From Saccoglossus kowalevskii (lineage: Eukaryota; Hemichordata; Enteropneusta; Harrimaniidae), in contig NW_003116447.1 in the NCBI RefSeq assembly GCF_000003605.2, positions 1,096,494-1,160,493 of the forward strand: a DNA stretch of 64,000 nucleotides, read 5' to 3'. Numbering within the stretch: position 1 is the first letter of the stretch; each line of letters opens with the position of its first letter. The notes beneath the pieces were generated by a model that searched no databases, was not told the DNA's origin, and saw only the letters and a list, made by a program, of their open reading frames with translations. The translations under genes and the position numbers were made by a program. Positions 26,224 through 38,588 of the stretch are shown here, piece after piece.

Positions 26224-26713
26224 AGGTCTCATGCCACTAATCAACCAATGGCTGTTCGTTCAATTTAAATGCCTTTCACGAACCAATGACATTTTTTTAA
26301 AATATTTTTTTCTCAGGTGCGCCCTGTTTGAGGGTCAAAGGTGAGCCTAACCTGTGGTCTTTTGTTTATTACTTAGCGGCTGTGTACCTGTGGGTTTATT
26401 GGATGGATGTAGTGTATTTGGATGTTCTAATTTTTTTTTTTTCCAGTGATTTCTCTCGGTGCAATCCAAATACAGTCGGTGTGTCTTGTTTACCTGAGAT
26501 TTTCAAGAGTTTGAGCTGGCCAACATGTTAGTTTTTTTCATGTGGTTGATTACTGGCATGTTGATGATTGCTGGCATGTTGATTTCCCATTTCTGAGCCA
26601 TGTTGATTTCCCATTTCTGAGCCATGTTTTCAACTTTGTTTATCATTTTTATAGCAATCTCGTCATATGTTAACATTGTCGTCTATGGAGTTTCAGTTAG
26701 TGTTATGAGACCT
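26224..26713 (+). mobile_element. AGGTCTCAT-ended element, copy 1
   Basis: AGGTCTCATGCCACTAATCA at the left and TTAGTGTTATGAGACCT at the right. The interior shares CAGGTGCGCCCTGTTTGAGG and AGCAATCTCGTCATATGTTA with the inverted copy at 60747. A 24-bp unit (CATGTTGATTTCCC...) is tandemly doubled at 26575-26622 here but single in the other copy. Confidence 0.85.
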
Positions 26714-27627
26714 AATATTCTGATTTTTAACTTATTTATGTAAAATTCATATGTACTTGAATGGACTAGCTACTGAAGGTCTAATGCTGACAATTATTGG
26801 TGCATTTGTGGCTCCTCAGATCTTTCAACAATTCTATGGGTTTCACTTTATTAACTCTAGATTACTTTGTGATTATTCCTGCTTTCTGTTCATGTCAGAG
26901 GTTTCAGTTTAATTTAGTTTTCTCACCTATTCATACCTTATTCACCTACTATTGGGTCAATGTTAGAGGGCGTTGGTTTAACCCAAGGACCTGGGTTATG
27001 CCAAGGTATCGTCTCTCGGGTAATCATGGAACTTTGGGTTGAGATGAGAACTCTCTCTCCAAGATAAACTAGCCTGAGGAAAAACCAGTTATTCTGTTCA
27101 CACCAAAATTGGGTTGAAATTAACTGGGTCAAACCGTATATTTTTAAATATGTGTAATATCTAGTAATATCTATTAAATGCACATCACCTATAGAAGTAT
27201 GTGTAGAACCATAATGCTAAAAAGAGTTCCATCCTGAGGATTATGCGACACATTTGAGAGATTTGCATACTTCATATCGTAATTGTTCTTTTAGAAGTGT
27301 ATCTTTATTAATAGTGGTACATGAGAACCAAAAAAACAATTTCATTTTGGTGTTAAGATTATAAAACTTGCACTGAAATTTGTTTTTAATATGTAATTTC
27401 TGAAAGGGCATGTGCTTCTCATATTGTGTGCATAAATCTATCGCTTGTTGACAAGCATCTGAGTATAAAAGCTAAATATAGCGTACCATATTTACTCTAT
27501 TAGAAGTTCACCTGCAATAGAGGCATGTGTCGATGATAGTCATTCATCAAACCTTCTTGATACTACCATCTGTTGACTTTCACACAAGCATGCTGTTATT
27601 AACTCGCACACAAATTCAATACATGGT

Positions 27628-28102
27628 TTAGCCTTTTTACCATCAGACTTGCCCAAATTTGTCTGCATTTCTTTTTGTATTCTTCAATATTTCTTGAAAT
27701 GAACCCTAATTTTAGAGCCAGAAGACAAAATTTTAGTAAATTTTCAGTTTTTACTCTAAAAAAAATTTGGCTATTTTTGTCCCAATCTTCTGCAGGAAAG
27801 TGCAGACTATAAACATGCCCATTTTGTGAACATGTTGTGAAAAGGGAACATTTTAGAGGTATTTTTTACGGTCCATTGAAGCACAGCATTGCCACTTGCA
27901 CCGTTTTGGGGACTAAAATTCATGTATATCATCTGTGAGGCATGCAATAAAAATATTACAACCAAAGAGAACAATTGCCAACCATTGTTTTTTATATTCA
28001 TGCACAAATGTATATATATTCCAGCCAGTAATATATCAAAATACCCTATAGTCAAATATGGCTCAGTTTTATGCCATGTGTACTGCGGTTGAAAAGGTTT
28101 AA
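27628..28102 (+). mobile_element. TTAA-type MITE, copy 2 with internal insertion
   Basis: CTTTTTACCATCAGACTTGC, CAATATTTCTTGAAATGAAC and AAGTGCAGACTATAAACATG match copy 3. The probable right end TTGAAAAGGTTTAA is at 28089-28102, leaving about 230 bp of extra sequence not seen in the other copies. Confidence 0.6.
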
Positions 28103-28472
28103 GATCTCTGGTTACTGATATATTAGTGACTGCTTAGAATCGAGATGCATAGAATTACAATCAAGACAATGGGAATCCGGATCTTGGTGACCTCGTATAC
28201 AGACTTCCAAGTATTTTGTGATTTCAGTCAGTCTCCTTTTCTTTTATGTTTTATGTAAGACATTTAAGTAAAATTTGTTAGAAACCCATCTTTAATTGAA
28301 GCAATAATTTGTATCTTGTGCACTGAATCAGTAAATTTTACCCTTAGACACACCTTTGTTTTTAACACACACCTGTTTTTTAGTGTAACTGCTAGTAACG
28401 AAACAAATGCATACCATAGTTCTTCTATGAGAAGCGCATCTCCAGCAGAACACATATACCACACGTTGCATA

Positions 28473-28621
28473 TACTGTATGCAAAATCATAAAAATATGT
28501 AATATTTTTACCGTAAATACACCTGTTATTTATATCAGTGCATGCCCTTCCAATAAAACAACTATGGTAATTGATTTCAGCATGTTTTCTTTTATGTACT
28601 TCTAATAGAGCAAATACTGTA
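28473..28621. mobile_element. Family H element, right end clear
   Basis: Right terminus TACTTCTAATAGAGCAAATA then CTGTA is near-perfect. The left edge is uncertain. Confidence 0.5.
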
Positions 28622-29591
28622 TGATATTGTTAGTCTTCAAACAAGTTGATTTGGAATTGGGTTGTCATACCGATTAAGAATATCATTAAAACATTCAGAT
28701 TAATCTTGCTCTGCCCTACTGTACCCATTATTAGATTTAATCACTTCATGCACCCTTCACCTAAACAACGGTGTTTTTGATGGTTACGCTTGGCGTTTAG
28801 AAAATGACCCCTCACCTGGAGAACATTGATTATGGTGTGGAAAGTAGTGCACATGGCAAATTCTATCTTTGTTTTTTTTTTTAGAATCAAGTTTATCAAC
28901 ATTTTCAAAAATTCAAACATCAAAAATTCAGAAAAAGTTATTCAGTTTATTTTGTGATTGGTGTCAAAAGTTTAATGTGGGATTCAAAGGTTAATATCCA
29001 TCATTTCTGTATTATATCTATCATCCCATGTTACAGCTCCATTCTGACAGATTGGATGACTTCTGGATTATGTCTTGTTGGTAGATGCATTTTGAGAGAA
29101 TGTAAGGTTGATGGCCTAGTCAAAGTCTTTCAGTTTCAGTTTTTACATGACATGCATGAATGAAGTACTGCAAATAGTGAGACTATTTTTTGCGCATTGG
29201 TATTTTAACCAATTGTCTAAATCAGATAGCATTGTGTGCTATGCTGTAATCCCGGCTTATAAGACAAAACAAATATTTATCTAGTGTTAGATTGGCTCAA
29301 GTTATGACTTGATTCCTTCATTGCGAAAGTGTTCAGCCTTGTAGATTAGAGATCTGACTGTATAAGCTGTTAGGAGTGGTAGAACAAACACAGTATACAT
29401 ATATACAAGTGCATACAATTACTTGCCAGAATAGTATATTGAAAATAAAATGTAGAATTATACATCTGTCACTGTAATGCCATAAGTTACAGTGTGCCAT
29501 AATTTTGCGATATTTTACGGGGTATTAGCATCCTACCATATAAGGAAATGCGAATTCCAAATATGGAATGATTACGCGTGTAAGCGTCCTC

Positions 29592-29615
29592 TAATAATAA
29601 TAATAATAATAATAA
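29592..29615. repeat. (TAA)n microsatellite
   Basis: Eight uninterrupted TAA units followed by CAACAACAAG. Confidence 0.95.
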
Positions 29616-30300
29616 CAACAAGTTCACTGGTTCTGTACTAAACATTTTGATTTCGGCATTCCCATGTGTCCTTGGAAAGAAAAGATGTATAATAAGGTTA
29701 TTACGAGGATACCTCAAAGTATTCACTCAAATAATATCTCATATTATTACACCCTACTGTTGCTAGGAATGTCAGAAAAATAATGCTTTGCTTGACAAAT
29801 TTTACTCAAACATTTATTATACTAGTATATCTCCTTTCATATTCATAGGTTCTGCTTTTTGCAAAAAAAAAAATAAGAAAGGTTCTGCTAACCCGAATAA
29901 AAAAATAAAGATTATTGTAAGGGTACTTTTCCTAAAACCACTGATAAGATTGATTCAGTTGTCCTTTTGCACCTGCTGTTTGTAGATAGGAAATTGTTTA
30001 TAATTTTCAGAAATGTTTATCGCTGTATGTGGGCTTTTTTTAAACTTCAGGAAATAATGACAGTGATAAATGAGTAACATGACTTCTGCAATACTAGTAC
30101 TTGGCTGGTTGTGTGCTGCATACTAAGCCAGTTACATCAGCGATACATCATAAATCTTGTACGTGGGCAGAGACTGTGTTCGGCCTTCAGAGACCATTCA
30201 TCTTGTTAACATGACGAAAAGGAAGAATATTTCATCTTTTATGATTAGATAATTTGTAATCCAATACTATAAGACATAAAACTTTGATATGATTAGGGGA

Positions 30301-30318
30301 CCCCCCCCCCCCCCCCCC
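30301..30318. repeat. Poly(C) homopolymer
   Basis: Eighteen consecutive C directly after GGGGA. The true length may be misjudged by sequencing or assembly. Confidence 0.95.
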
Positions 30319-31487
30319 GTTTGAGGAGTGTGGTTACATGTATGTGTACCAGATGCACTTCTAATAAAGCAAATACAGTATGGAGCTATCAAACTTCCCT
30401 GGCTGCAGTAGTACCGTAACATTTGTATTAGAAGCCACATCCCTAATAGAAGTCACACCCATTCTTTTTGAATAACTGAGAATCTAAAATTCACCATTAC
30501 TCATATTTGTGTGGATGCTCAAAGCTGCATCTCCTCTGTTGCATTGTACCATTTTAATAGAAGCCGTGGCTTCTCGTACAGATTTTACATTAGCTACCTT
30601 CAGCTTATTGTACAAGTCGTAGATACTGATAGATAATTTTAGTGGGAGATGATTTCCTTCACTATAATTAGAACGCCCAGGTGTATCATTATGATGGTAT
30701 CTCTCCTGTACAGCTTGGTGTCAGAGATCATACGAGTCACTGCTGGAATTACTGTTTGATTCATTGCTCATTCAACTCGCATAATTATTCTAATTAGAAA
30801 GAAGAATCTAATATTTCATTGTGTCCCACCTGTACTGGATGGTGTTGTTAATTTCCCACAGTTGGCTCTTGGGAGATATAATTCACCCACACTCTTTATC
30901 TTTTAGTAGTTAGTGTACTTGTCTGCCTAGAATGTCAAATGGTTATATTCTTGGCTCATTATCTATTGATGACAATTCTTTTTTTATGTTTCATACGTAT
31001 GATTCCATTTAAAGGGGCAACTATCAGTCCATGGGATTGCACTATGTATTACCTTTTTCTTTGTGATATTTGTAGTGATTTTTGACTAGTTTAATGTGGC
31101 ATAATTTGTTAATATTTTTACCAGTCAGTGTGTGCTAAAAATGTCATGCATAGGTTTGCACTGGTTGCTATGATTTGTCTTTCTTGGTTATGAACAGACA
31201 CTGCTTAAATACATTAGACGCATAATTAATGAGCACATGTCGTACAAATACATTTATTACAGTATGATAATATTGGCGTATCTAATTTGATTCAGAGATT
31301 TAAATTTAAAAAGAACTTCTTAAAGTTGAAAGCAAAAAATGTTGTCTATATGTAAAATGTAGATCCCCTACCCCATGATTCTGACATCTTTTTAGTGGAT
31401 CTAAGGTTTTTCGACATGCATAATGTATTGTTCTATTTGAATATTAGATTCTATTTATTTTTCTCTGCTTGGTAGATTATTAAACTC

Positions 31488-31671
31488 CTGTGGAATATTT
31501 TATTTTTGCTATTTTCGCTGAAAGAATGATTCAGTGAAAATAAAATAGTGAATATACTTTTTTTCCTATATTTTACTTGTCAAAAATCAGTGAAAATAAA
31601 TTCCATACAAAACATCCAAAAAGTCTTTTCAGTGAAAATTAATCCCAGCCAAAATTAAAGTATTTTACCCT
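31488..31671 (+). mobile_element. Family A palindromic MITE, copy 4
   Basis: Contains GCTATTTTCGCTGAAAGAAT, CATACAAAACATCCAAAAAG and AAAGTATTTTACCCTA. The left terminus is decayed. Confidence 0.8.
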
Positions 31672-32672
31672 ATTTTCAAAATCAAACCCATATACTTTTC
31701 TTCATAATTTTTTAAAAACTTGTGATGCAAATTATGTAGGAAGTGGGAACAAGTGAACAAAGAAATTACCGGTATAAAAAAAATGCATAAAATTGCTACA
31801 CAAACTGTAAATGTATTTTGTTATTGTTTATAACGTTTTACAGCCTCTATCCCTGGATAGACTGCTCTGGGATCAGTAAAAGCTCATGATCAGTACTTGC
31901 AAGTTTGTCCATCCATATTATATGATCCGACTGTAATCCACCTGTGCTGGTTTGCAAATCACAAAAGTCCTTTAACAGTTGACGGCTACTCTCGCTCATC
32001 TATATTAACATTGCATTGGCTTGGGGATTGTATCTCTCTATGGGTCATATTATAAATATGTGATGAATCAAAGTTGAGGCGCAAAGGGAAAGATCAAATC
32101 ATCCTGTATCATAATCAATGGGGCATGAAGCATGTACTGGCATTTCAGTATCTCGGTTGTATGGCAACAGAAAGTTTATTATTTGATGGTGTCTGAGGAG
32201 GAATACTGACAAAACTTTTATTGATCAGGTTAAAACCATTTGGAATTTGGGGATGTGAAAAAAATCTGTACAGAAAAGAAAATTCTTATAGCAAAAAAAA
32301 ATCCTCTTTTTCCCCTGCGTTTGAGATGCTATGTCATTTTCCCTCTTTGGTCTATACTCTGACTGAACATTGCCATATCAAATTACCTGCACTTTCATTT
32401 GCATGGACATTTTGTCTTGTGTCTATGCTAGATAAAATCTACGTAGCAGTGTACATGTATATTTAAGATGTAGATATAAATTGGATATTAAATAACTTAA
32501 CAGACACTGTCTGAATTTAAATAATTTAGATAATTTTTAATGACAGGTGATCAAAGACTGAATTAATATTGACTTGTATATGTAATGGCGCATAAAAATA
32601 ATGTAGGGTGTGGTTTAATTGGTTTATTCGATTAAGTTGGTTCATCCGGTTACTATATTTGAAGGTACACTA

Positions 32673-32835
32673 TTAAAGCGGGAGAGTTGTGAATTGCGCA
32701 TGCGTCAGATGGTCAAAGCGTGTCATTGTTTACAAACAAGCGTCTTCCCATGAGCCTTTGCATTTTTAGCATGTGTTATCGTCATCAAATGGGACTCAAT
32801 TCCCACGTGTGCGCATGTGACGACCCTCTCGCTTT
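32673..32835 (+). mobile_element. Family B MITE, copy 2
   Basis: TTAAAGCGGGAGAGTTGTGA at the left, GACGACCCTCTCGCTTT at the right, and the same GTTTACAAACAAGCGTC core. High similarity to copy 1. Confidence 0.87.
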
Positions 32836-34814
32836 CATGTTCTATATATGTGCAGATTTGTCAACTGTTCAAAAGTGAAAATAAAACAAATTTACCCATG
32901 TAGACATGGAGAGATGCATTTTTCAGCAGCACCACAGAGTATTATTATAGTTGACAGGCATGCCAAGGATATAAAATATTTAACTGTGGTAACCCAGTGT
33001 GTATTTGTTTTTGTGAAGTGAACTGTCAATCTATCTGCTACATGTTTATATCAAATATAATGTTTAGTAAATAGAGACTGCCTTTTAGCACTTATAAAGA
33101 AGGTAACAAGTAAACAGAGACTTTTTTTACAAATGACTTTTCACAACAATTCATTTCAAAGTATAAATAGCATTAAGGGTCACTGGATTTTAAAAATAAT
33201 CGAGTTTGGCAAGATTTGCAGGAGGCAGCTTGATTCATTTTCAGTGTTATCTCTAGGTGGTGGTCCGGATAATGACTGTTTTAATGTCTGTCCTGTGTCG
33301 TAGGAAAAATATGGCACTGTAGCAGTACCCCACACTGTTTATATCATGCAGAACCCAGCAGCAAACACTTGTATGATGTTGAATTTGGTACTTTCACTGT
33401 TTCTTGTTTACATGACTGCTTTTTACTGGAGTATAGACTGTCACTTATGGCGTAGACATTTTAACGAAATGCCAAATGCATTTCAAGCGAGGGCCGTAAG
33501 GCCCAAGAGACTGTTGTAGCATGTAACGCCCTCATGCAGCATTACGTGGAAATTACCCGGTGACGTTTCTGCTGAGACTTGTCACTCAAACTACATCATA
33601 CACCGATCAACCAATCATGAGCGAAACGAGTCACCAATAAACAGGAAGTAGTAGTAAAAATGATAATTCGAGTCGGCTCAAATAAATCCTTGTAGTTAAA
33701 CTTGAACAGAATTGAGCCACAACATGGCTTGACCGTCTAAAATATGACTCCTAGTTAAGAGCACTATTCCATCTCAGCAACAAATCAAAGCAATAGTTTG
33801 GTTTCAATAAAAATCGCATAATTTTTTCTATTCTATTAATCCCAACATTGCTTAGTGATTACACTTACCATATTTACATTGTACATATATTGAGAACATG
33901 GATTTTGATTCTGTTAGCACATCTTTTATCGTCCCGACATGTTTCAGTGTTTCAGTATTTAATACATCCATTGACAATATAATCTTTTAAGAGTGTTGAT
34001 ATTTTTCATATTCAAAGGGGCGTTTAAGAGTCACATTTGACAGATGTACATCACTGTACACTGTAAACGTATATTGCACGTTGTCGTTGAATATTGGTAG
34101 CAAGTGTACAGGAAATGGAATTTGACTTGTGTGGGGGGAAATAATTTGACGCTCCATTGGATGGATGTGACATTGAGTTGAATGAGAATTGTCTTGTTTA
34201 AATTATGTACACCTGTCATTTACATGTGCGCATAAGAATAGTATAGATAACTGACAACTTCAGTCAAGGCTTTGGATGTTGAAGTAGTAAAATACTTTAC
34301 GTATACATTGTATTCGGTAATTGCTTGCACTGTAAACTCTCTGCTTTGAATCATCATGCTTGTGGACATGCTGTATTATTAGTTTTGATTAAAATTGATG
34401 TTCTCGTAACCTGAGTGTGCAGTTTTTGCTATTATTGATATGGTAAATTAAACTGGTTATTACATTCAGTGTTGGATGCATGTGTAATCAATTCACTGGT
34501 ATATACATGTTCATTTGAAAATTGGAACTGTGAAAGAAAACATGTCTTGCAGAAGTATTTATGCATAAATAAACTGTTTCTCATCTATACTATTTGGATT
34601 ATTTTTTTGAAAATTTAAAAAAAAAATATTTTTACCTTACCCAACATTTCATGTCCCTGTTGTCTTTCCTGGCTTTATTTTGCATATACAAAGTGTCAGT
34701 TGTGCCTGTATACATGTACATATTGTGTACTAGTTTTTAGTTATACTGCCCTCACACTATTGTTTTGGTCGCATGCTTCTTATAAGCTACATGTATGTCA
34801 CCACCAAGTTTTTT

Positions 34815-35603
34815 AGTCCCCGTTCGGACGAAGTCCGAAAACGGGGACTTATAATTCGGTCTCTGTCCGTGCGTCCGTCCAGAGTCATATCTCAGAATCC
34901 CTTGGACCACTTCCGTTCATTCTTTGCATGTGCTAGTACTTTATGTGGTACATATGCACATGCAGTGGTTTAGCGATTCAATTAAAAATGGCCGACTGGC
35001 AGCCATCTTGTTTTTTGAAAATGTTGTATTTTGGACATGCTTTGTCAGTTGTCATTCAAACTTGGTACATAGATTATACATGTTAGGATACATGTCCATG
35101 ACGATTTATTTCGCAATTGGATCAAAGATAGTAGACTGGTAGGCATCTTGTTTTGTTTTTTTATGCAGTATCTTGGACATGCTCTGTCAGTTTTCATTCA
35201 AATTTGGCACATACATGTACTTTATACATGTTAGGATGCATGTCCATGACGATTTGTTTCAAAATCTGGTCAAGGATGGCCGATTGACAGCCATCTGACT
35301 TTTTGGCCTTACTACTATATTTCCACAATTTATGTACCATTTTCATTCGTATTTGGCACATACATCGGACATATCAGTGTGTTTCATAATCAGATCAAAG
35401 ATGGCCGAATAACTGCTGTTTTTATTTTTGGCCATATTAGTACTACACGGAACACGTGTTTTGATGTAAATAAACAATCTGTTGTATACGCCACTTGGAA
35501 CTCAAGTTTCAAGGACATGCTCGCGACAACCCCTCCGCTTTAATATGACTAGCTCAAAGAGAACTTTCAAAAATTTAACGGGGACTGTGTCATTTTCAAT
35601 GAC
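34815..35603 (+). mobile_element. Hairpin-headed repeat (family D), copy 1
   Basis: Starts with a 15-bp hairpin: AGTCCCCGTT-CGGAC-gaa-GTCCG-aa-AACGGGGACT (34815-34849). AACGGGGACT recurs at 35577-35586, so the same start also makes a 10-bp terminal inverted repeat, and GTCATTTTCAATGAC (35589-35603) makes a terminal hairpin. In between lie four degenerate units of about 125-150 bp, each with a GGCCGACTGG-like word (near 34988, 35128, 35276, 35401). A diverged family B end (CGACAACCCCTCCGCTTTAA) is nested at 35524-35543. Confidence 0.75.
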
Positions 35604-37895
35604 TTGTCATGTGCTGTTTTAAATTAGTTAAAATTAATTTAATTTTGTCAAGCTAGATACTAATACTGTATTAAACCATGGCTCAAGGTATAGTAAAAAA
35701 GATTACGACCAGATTAGAGTATTCAAGTCACCCTTCATGATTACTGGTATGTATTAGATTGGAGTTCATTGCGAAAACACTTTATTTGACAACCGAGGAG
35801 CATGAAGTTATGTTTTTAAAGTTGTACACATGTACACATGTAAATGGTTATCTTGAATACAGTTTGTATTTGAATATGTGTATAAGGTGTAAATAAGGCC
35901 TACAAGTTTTTACTTGTCATTATTACACAAATTAGTTTGAAATCTTCTACTCAGACAATTTTGTGTACCAATGAAGTGCCTCACATAAGGTAAAATGGGG
36001 GAAATGTTAATTTTCAGTTTCAGAGAATTTTGTTGTTGATCAAAATCAAACTTTAATTCATTTATTCAAAAGCATTATTTGATAAATGTTAAACATTGAA
36101 TATATATTTTTTTGTAATGTTGTGAATAATCTTAAACCAAACAAAAAAACAAACATGATTTTTCAATTTTCTCTTGGACAAACTTTTTAGGAATGGACTA
36201 ATTGGTTATGAGATAGGAGTTAGGATATTTTCCAGTGTACTACTACGGTAATTTGTACGACTGCACATATTGTGATGGCTGTGTATTGTGGCCATTGTGT
36301 TAATCATTAACTTAGAAGGGGGCACTCCTGTTATAGTATTGTTAACACCCACTTATTTACTATGATGTCATAGATTGGGAAGAATGTAGGAGGAGGATGA
36401 CATGTGTCATTTCCTGACTTTTAAACTAGGATAAGTTGGTATATTGTGTACGTGTTCACTGTCTTGCCTGCTGTGTTGTACTCTATTAGGTAAGGAAAAC
36501 CACTACATGATTCTCCGGACAATGCAAAGTTTTGACGTTTCACCATCAGGTGGGACTCAACTGTCAAATATATACTGATCCATGATTTAGGTTTAGTACA
36601 ATGCAGAATCTGGAGCTCATAAGTCGCAGAGAACAGATGATATATCTTGTTAACTAAGTACTCTGTGAAGGACTAAAGTCAGTACAGGAATTCTAATGGT
36701 ATGTCTGCATGCGGGGTGCCAGACATTCTTATGTTATGTCATCAACAATTGAAATTGTCATAGATACCATTATAGTGAGGTTCATAATTCTATAATGTGA
36801 AGGATAATTATGTATTCATGGTAGGAATACTCACTGATATCGTTAATGTTTGTCACTGTGTTTTATGTATGCTCTTGTGTAAATGAGCGACTCTGTCTAT
36901 GGTTAAAATAAACCATTTAGGATGGTGGTTGTCTTGTCACGTCCTGTTCGATATGGGACTTGTAGCAACAAACATAACGCGTGTAAAATAAATCGTTTAC
37001 ATGAAATTCGAAGATGCGCGAGCAACGACTACCGCCTTTAATTATCCCTCGTACTATAAATTGCAATTTTTGGTTTACATGCGTTTCCAATAAAGCAAAC
37101 CTAGTATTTAAATTGAAAAGTACCGGTACTTTGAAAAAAAAAATAATCACTATATGTAACAATATTTACTGTACTTAGAGGTACATCCTCAAATAGAATT
37201 GAAAACAAAAATCAGTTTTTGTAAAATCTAAAGTATAATAATATATGCACATTGATTTATTAATATTATGATTGAGTAAATATTAGATATGGATATATTG
37301 ATTTATAGTGGAATTATGTAAGTAGTATACTAGTGTTTGATTTATTTTGAACGCGTTGTTGGAAGTCATTCACCCACCTACATACATTCCATTAGGTAAG
37401 GTAATAGTAAAGGTCATGGCCTTGCACCTAAAGGTATTCTTTCATTCATGTACATTGTTTTGGGATGTAATATAGGAAACAGGAAGTTCCATATTACATG
37501 CCTGACAGGTTGACTATTATTAGAATCACCTTTACTGTGCAACAGCGACAAATTGGAAAACAAAACATACGTCAATGCTGTACGTGTATTCTGCTGTAAA
37601 GTGCAACAGTTGTTCCTTGCATTTGATATGGGTCTCGTATGACATGTACTGTAAAACTGTTTTCACTTCTAGAAATTTTTCTGGTTTAAGGATTTTATGG
37701 AACTCGCAAGGACAAAATTTCGCGACACTGTCTTGTTGGGGGACCCCCCTCACACTGCTACAAAATTTCTTACATGTAGTTGTCACTGTATTACAAAAAT
37801 TGGTCTTTTCTGAAATTGAAGCTGTTTACTCCGGTATATAACACGTGTAAAGTACGATATGTGAAATTTGAAATGTGCTTCTGGAAGATTTGCAA

Positions 37896-37915
37896 TTTTT
37901 TTTTTTTTTTTTTTT
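37896..37915. repeat. Poly(T) homopolymer
   Basis: Twenty T followed by ACAG. It resembles an extreme pyrimidine tract with an acceptor, but no exon-like sequence follows. Confidence 0.9.
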
Positions 37916-38419
37916 ACAGTTTTTTGAAATTAAATGGTTATGATGCCGTAACCTAATTCCGTAATAAATTTAGTTAAAATTATAATGGTTACAACACAAT
38001 TGAAAGTTTCCATAGTATTGAATCAATATCTTTTTCTCTGAGTAGCATTTCTTGAATTTTGTCTAAAACTTCTTTGTAACTACACCCACAGAGTGCAGAT
38101 CAGCCATGTTTATACATCTCCTGTTCGTGGAAGCCATTAATATATATGGGCATTGTATATTATATGCTCTCCTAAAACTATTTAGCCCCATTAATTACAA
38201 CTTGTCACCCCTGTATAGAAATGGAATACCCTGTCTGCCATTATTAACCACAGGTGTGGACCTATGCTGATCCTAATCAAGTGCTGATTCTATTATATAG
38301 GTAACATTTATAAAAAATTATTCACAAAGTAGTTTGGACTACTGTACGCATCTCAATGTGTAAGATATGATCAGTTCTATGCAAGTTCATAGGTTACCTG
38401 CGCAGGTACCGTTGTTGTG

Positions 38420-38588
38420 TTAGAGTAAACAATAGTGAAGACTGCCGCCATGTTAGTTGACTGACTGAGCTGACAGGCATGCATGGTCGTATGACTCATA
38501 TACTTGGAATTTGATGCTGTGTTTGGCTGACACACAGACAGCTAAACAGCTGAACTAGCTTCGTTCACTTGTTGCCTCCATTATTCAT
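38420..38588 (+). other. Candidate alternative first exon (promoter about 1.2 kb before the start codon exon)
   Basis: The stretch ends at a perfect donor CAT|gtaagt (gt at 38589-38590), the next acceptor on this strand being that of coding exon 1. It contains GCCGCCATG at 38445-38453, an ideal start context, but that frame stops after four codons, so it would be an upstream ORF. It is slightly richer in CpG than its surroundings. The 5' limit is unknown. Confidence 0.4.

Larger units (their letters stand above)
19351..38419 (+). other. CpG-poor non-coding DNA, probable 5' intron sequence
   Basis: No frame resembles a known protein. It contains repeats listed separately (19687, 23725, 26224, 27628, 28473, 31488, 32673, 34815), a CpG-rich pocket near 33485-33660 with the hairpin GGGCCGTAAGGCCC, and an 18-C homopolymer at 30301. 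A possible donor follows ATGGCTGACATGTATTG at 23346-23362. Confidence 0.6.

Noticed and set aside
36917-37022. Possible further MITE (TTTAGGATGGTGGTTGTC ... CGACTACCGCCTTTA)
   Set aside because: The ends match only partly, and there is no second copy in the window to confirm boundaries.
37896-37940. Splice acceptor after the 20-T run (TTTTACAG)
   Set aside because: No donor or exon-like sequence follows within a reasonable distance; the run is better read as a homopolymer.
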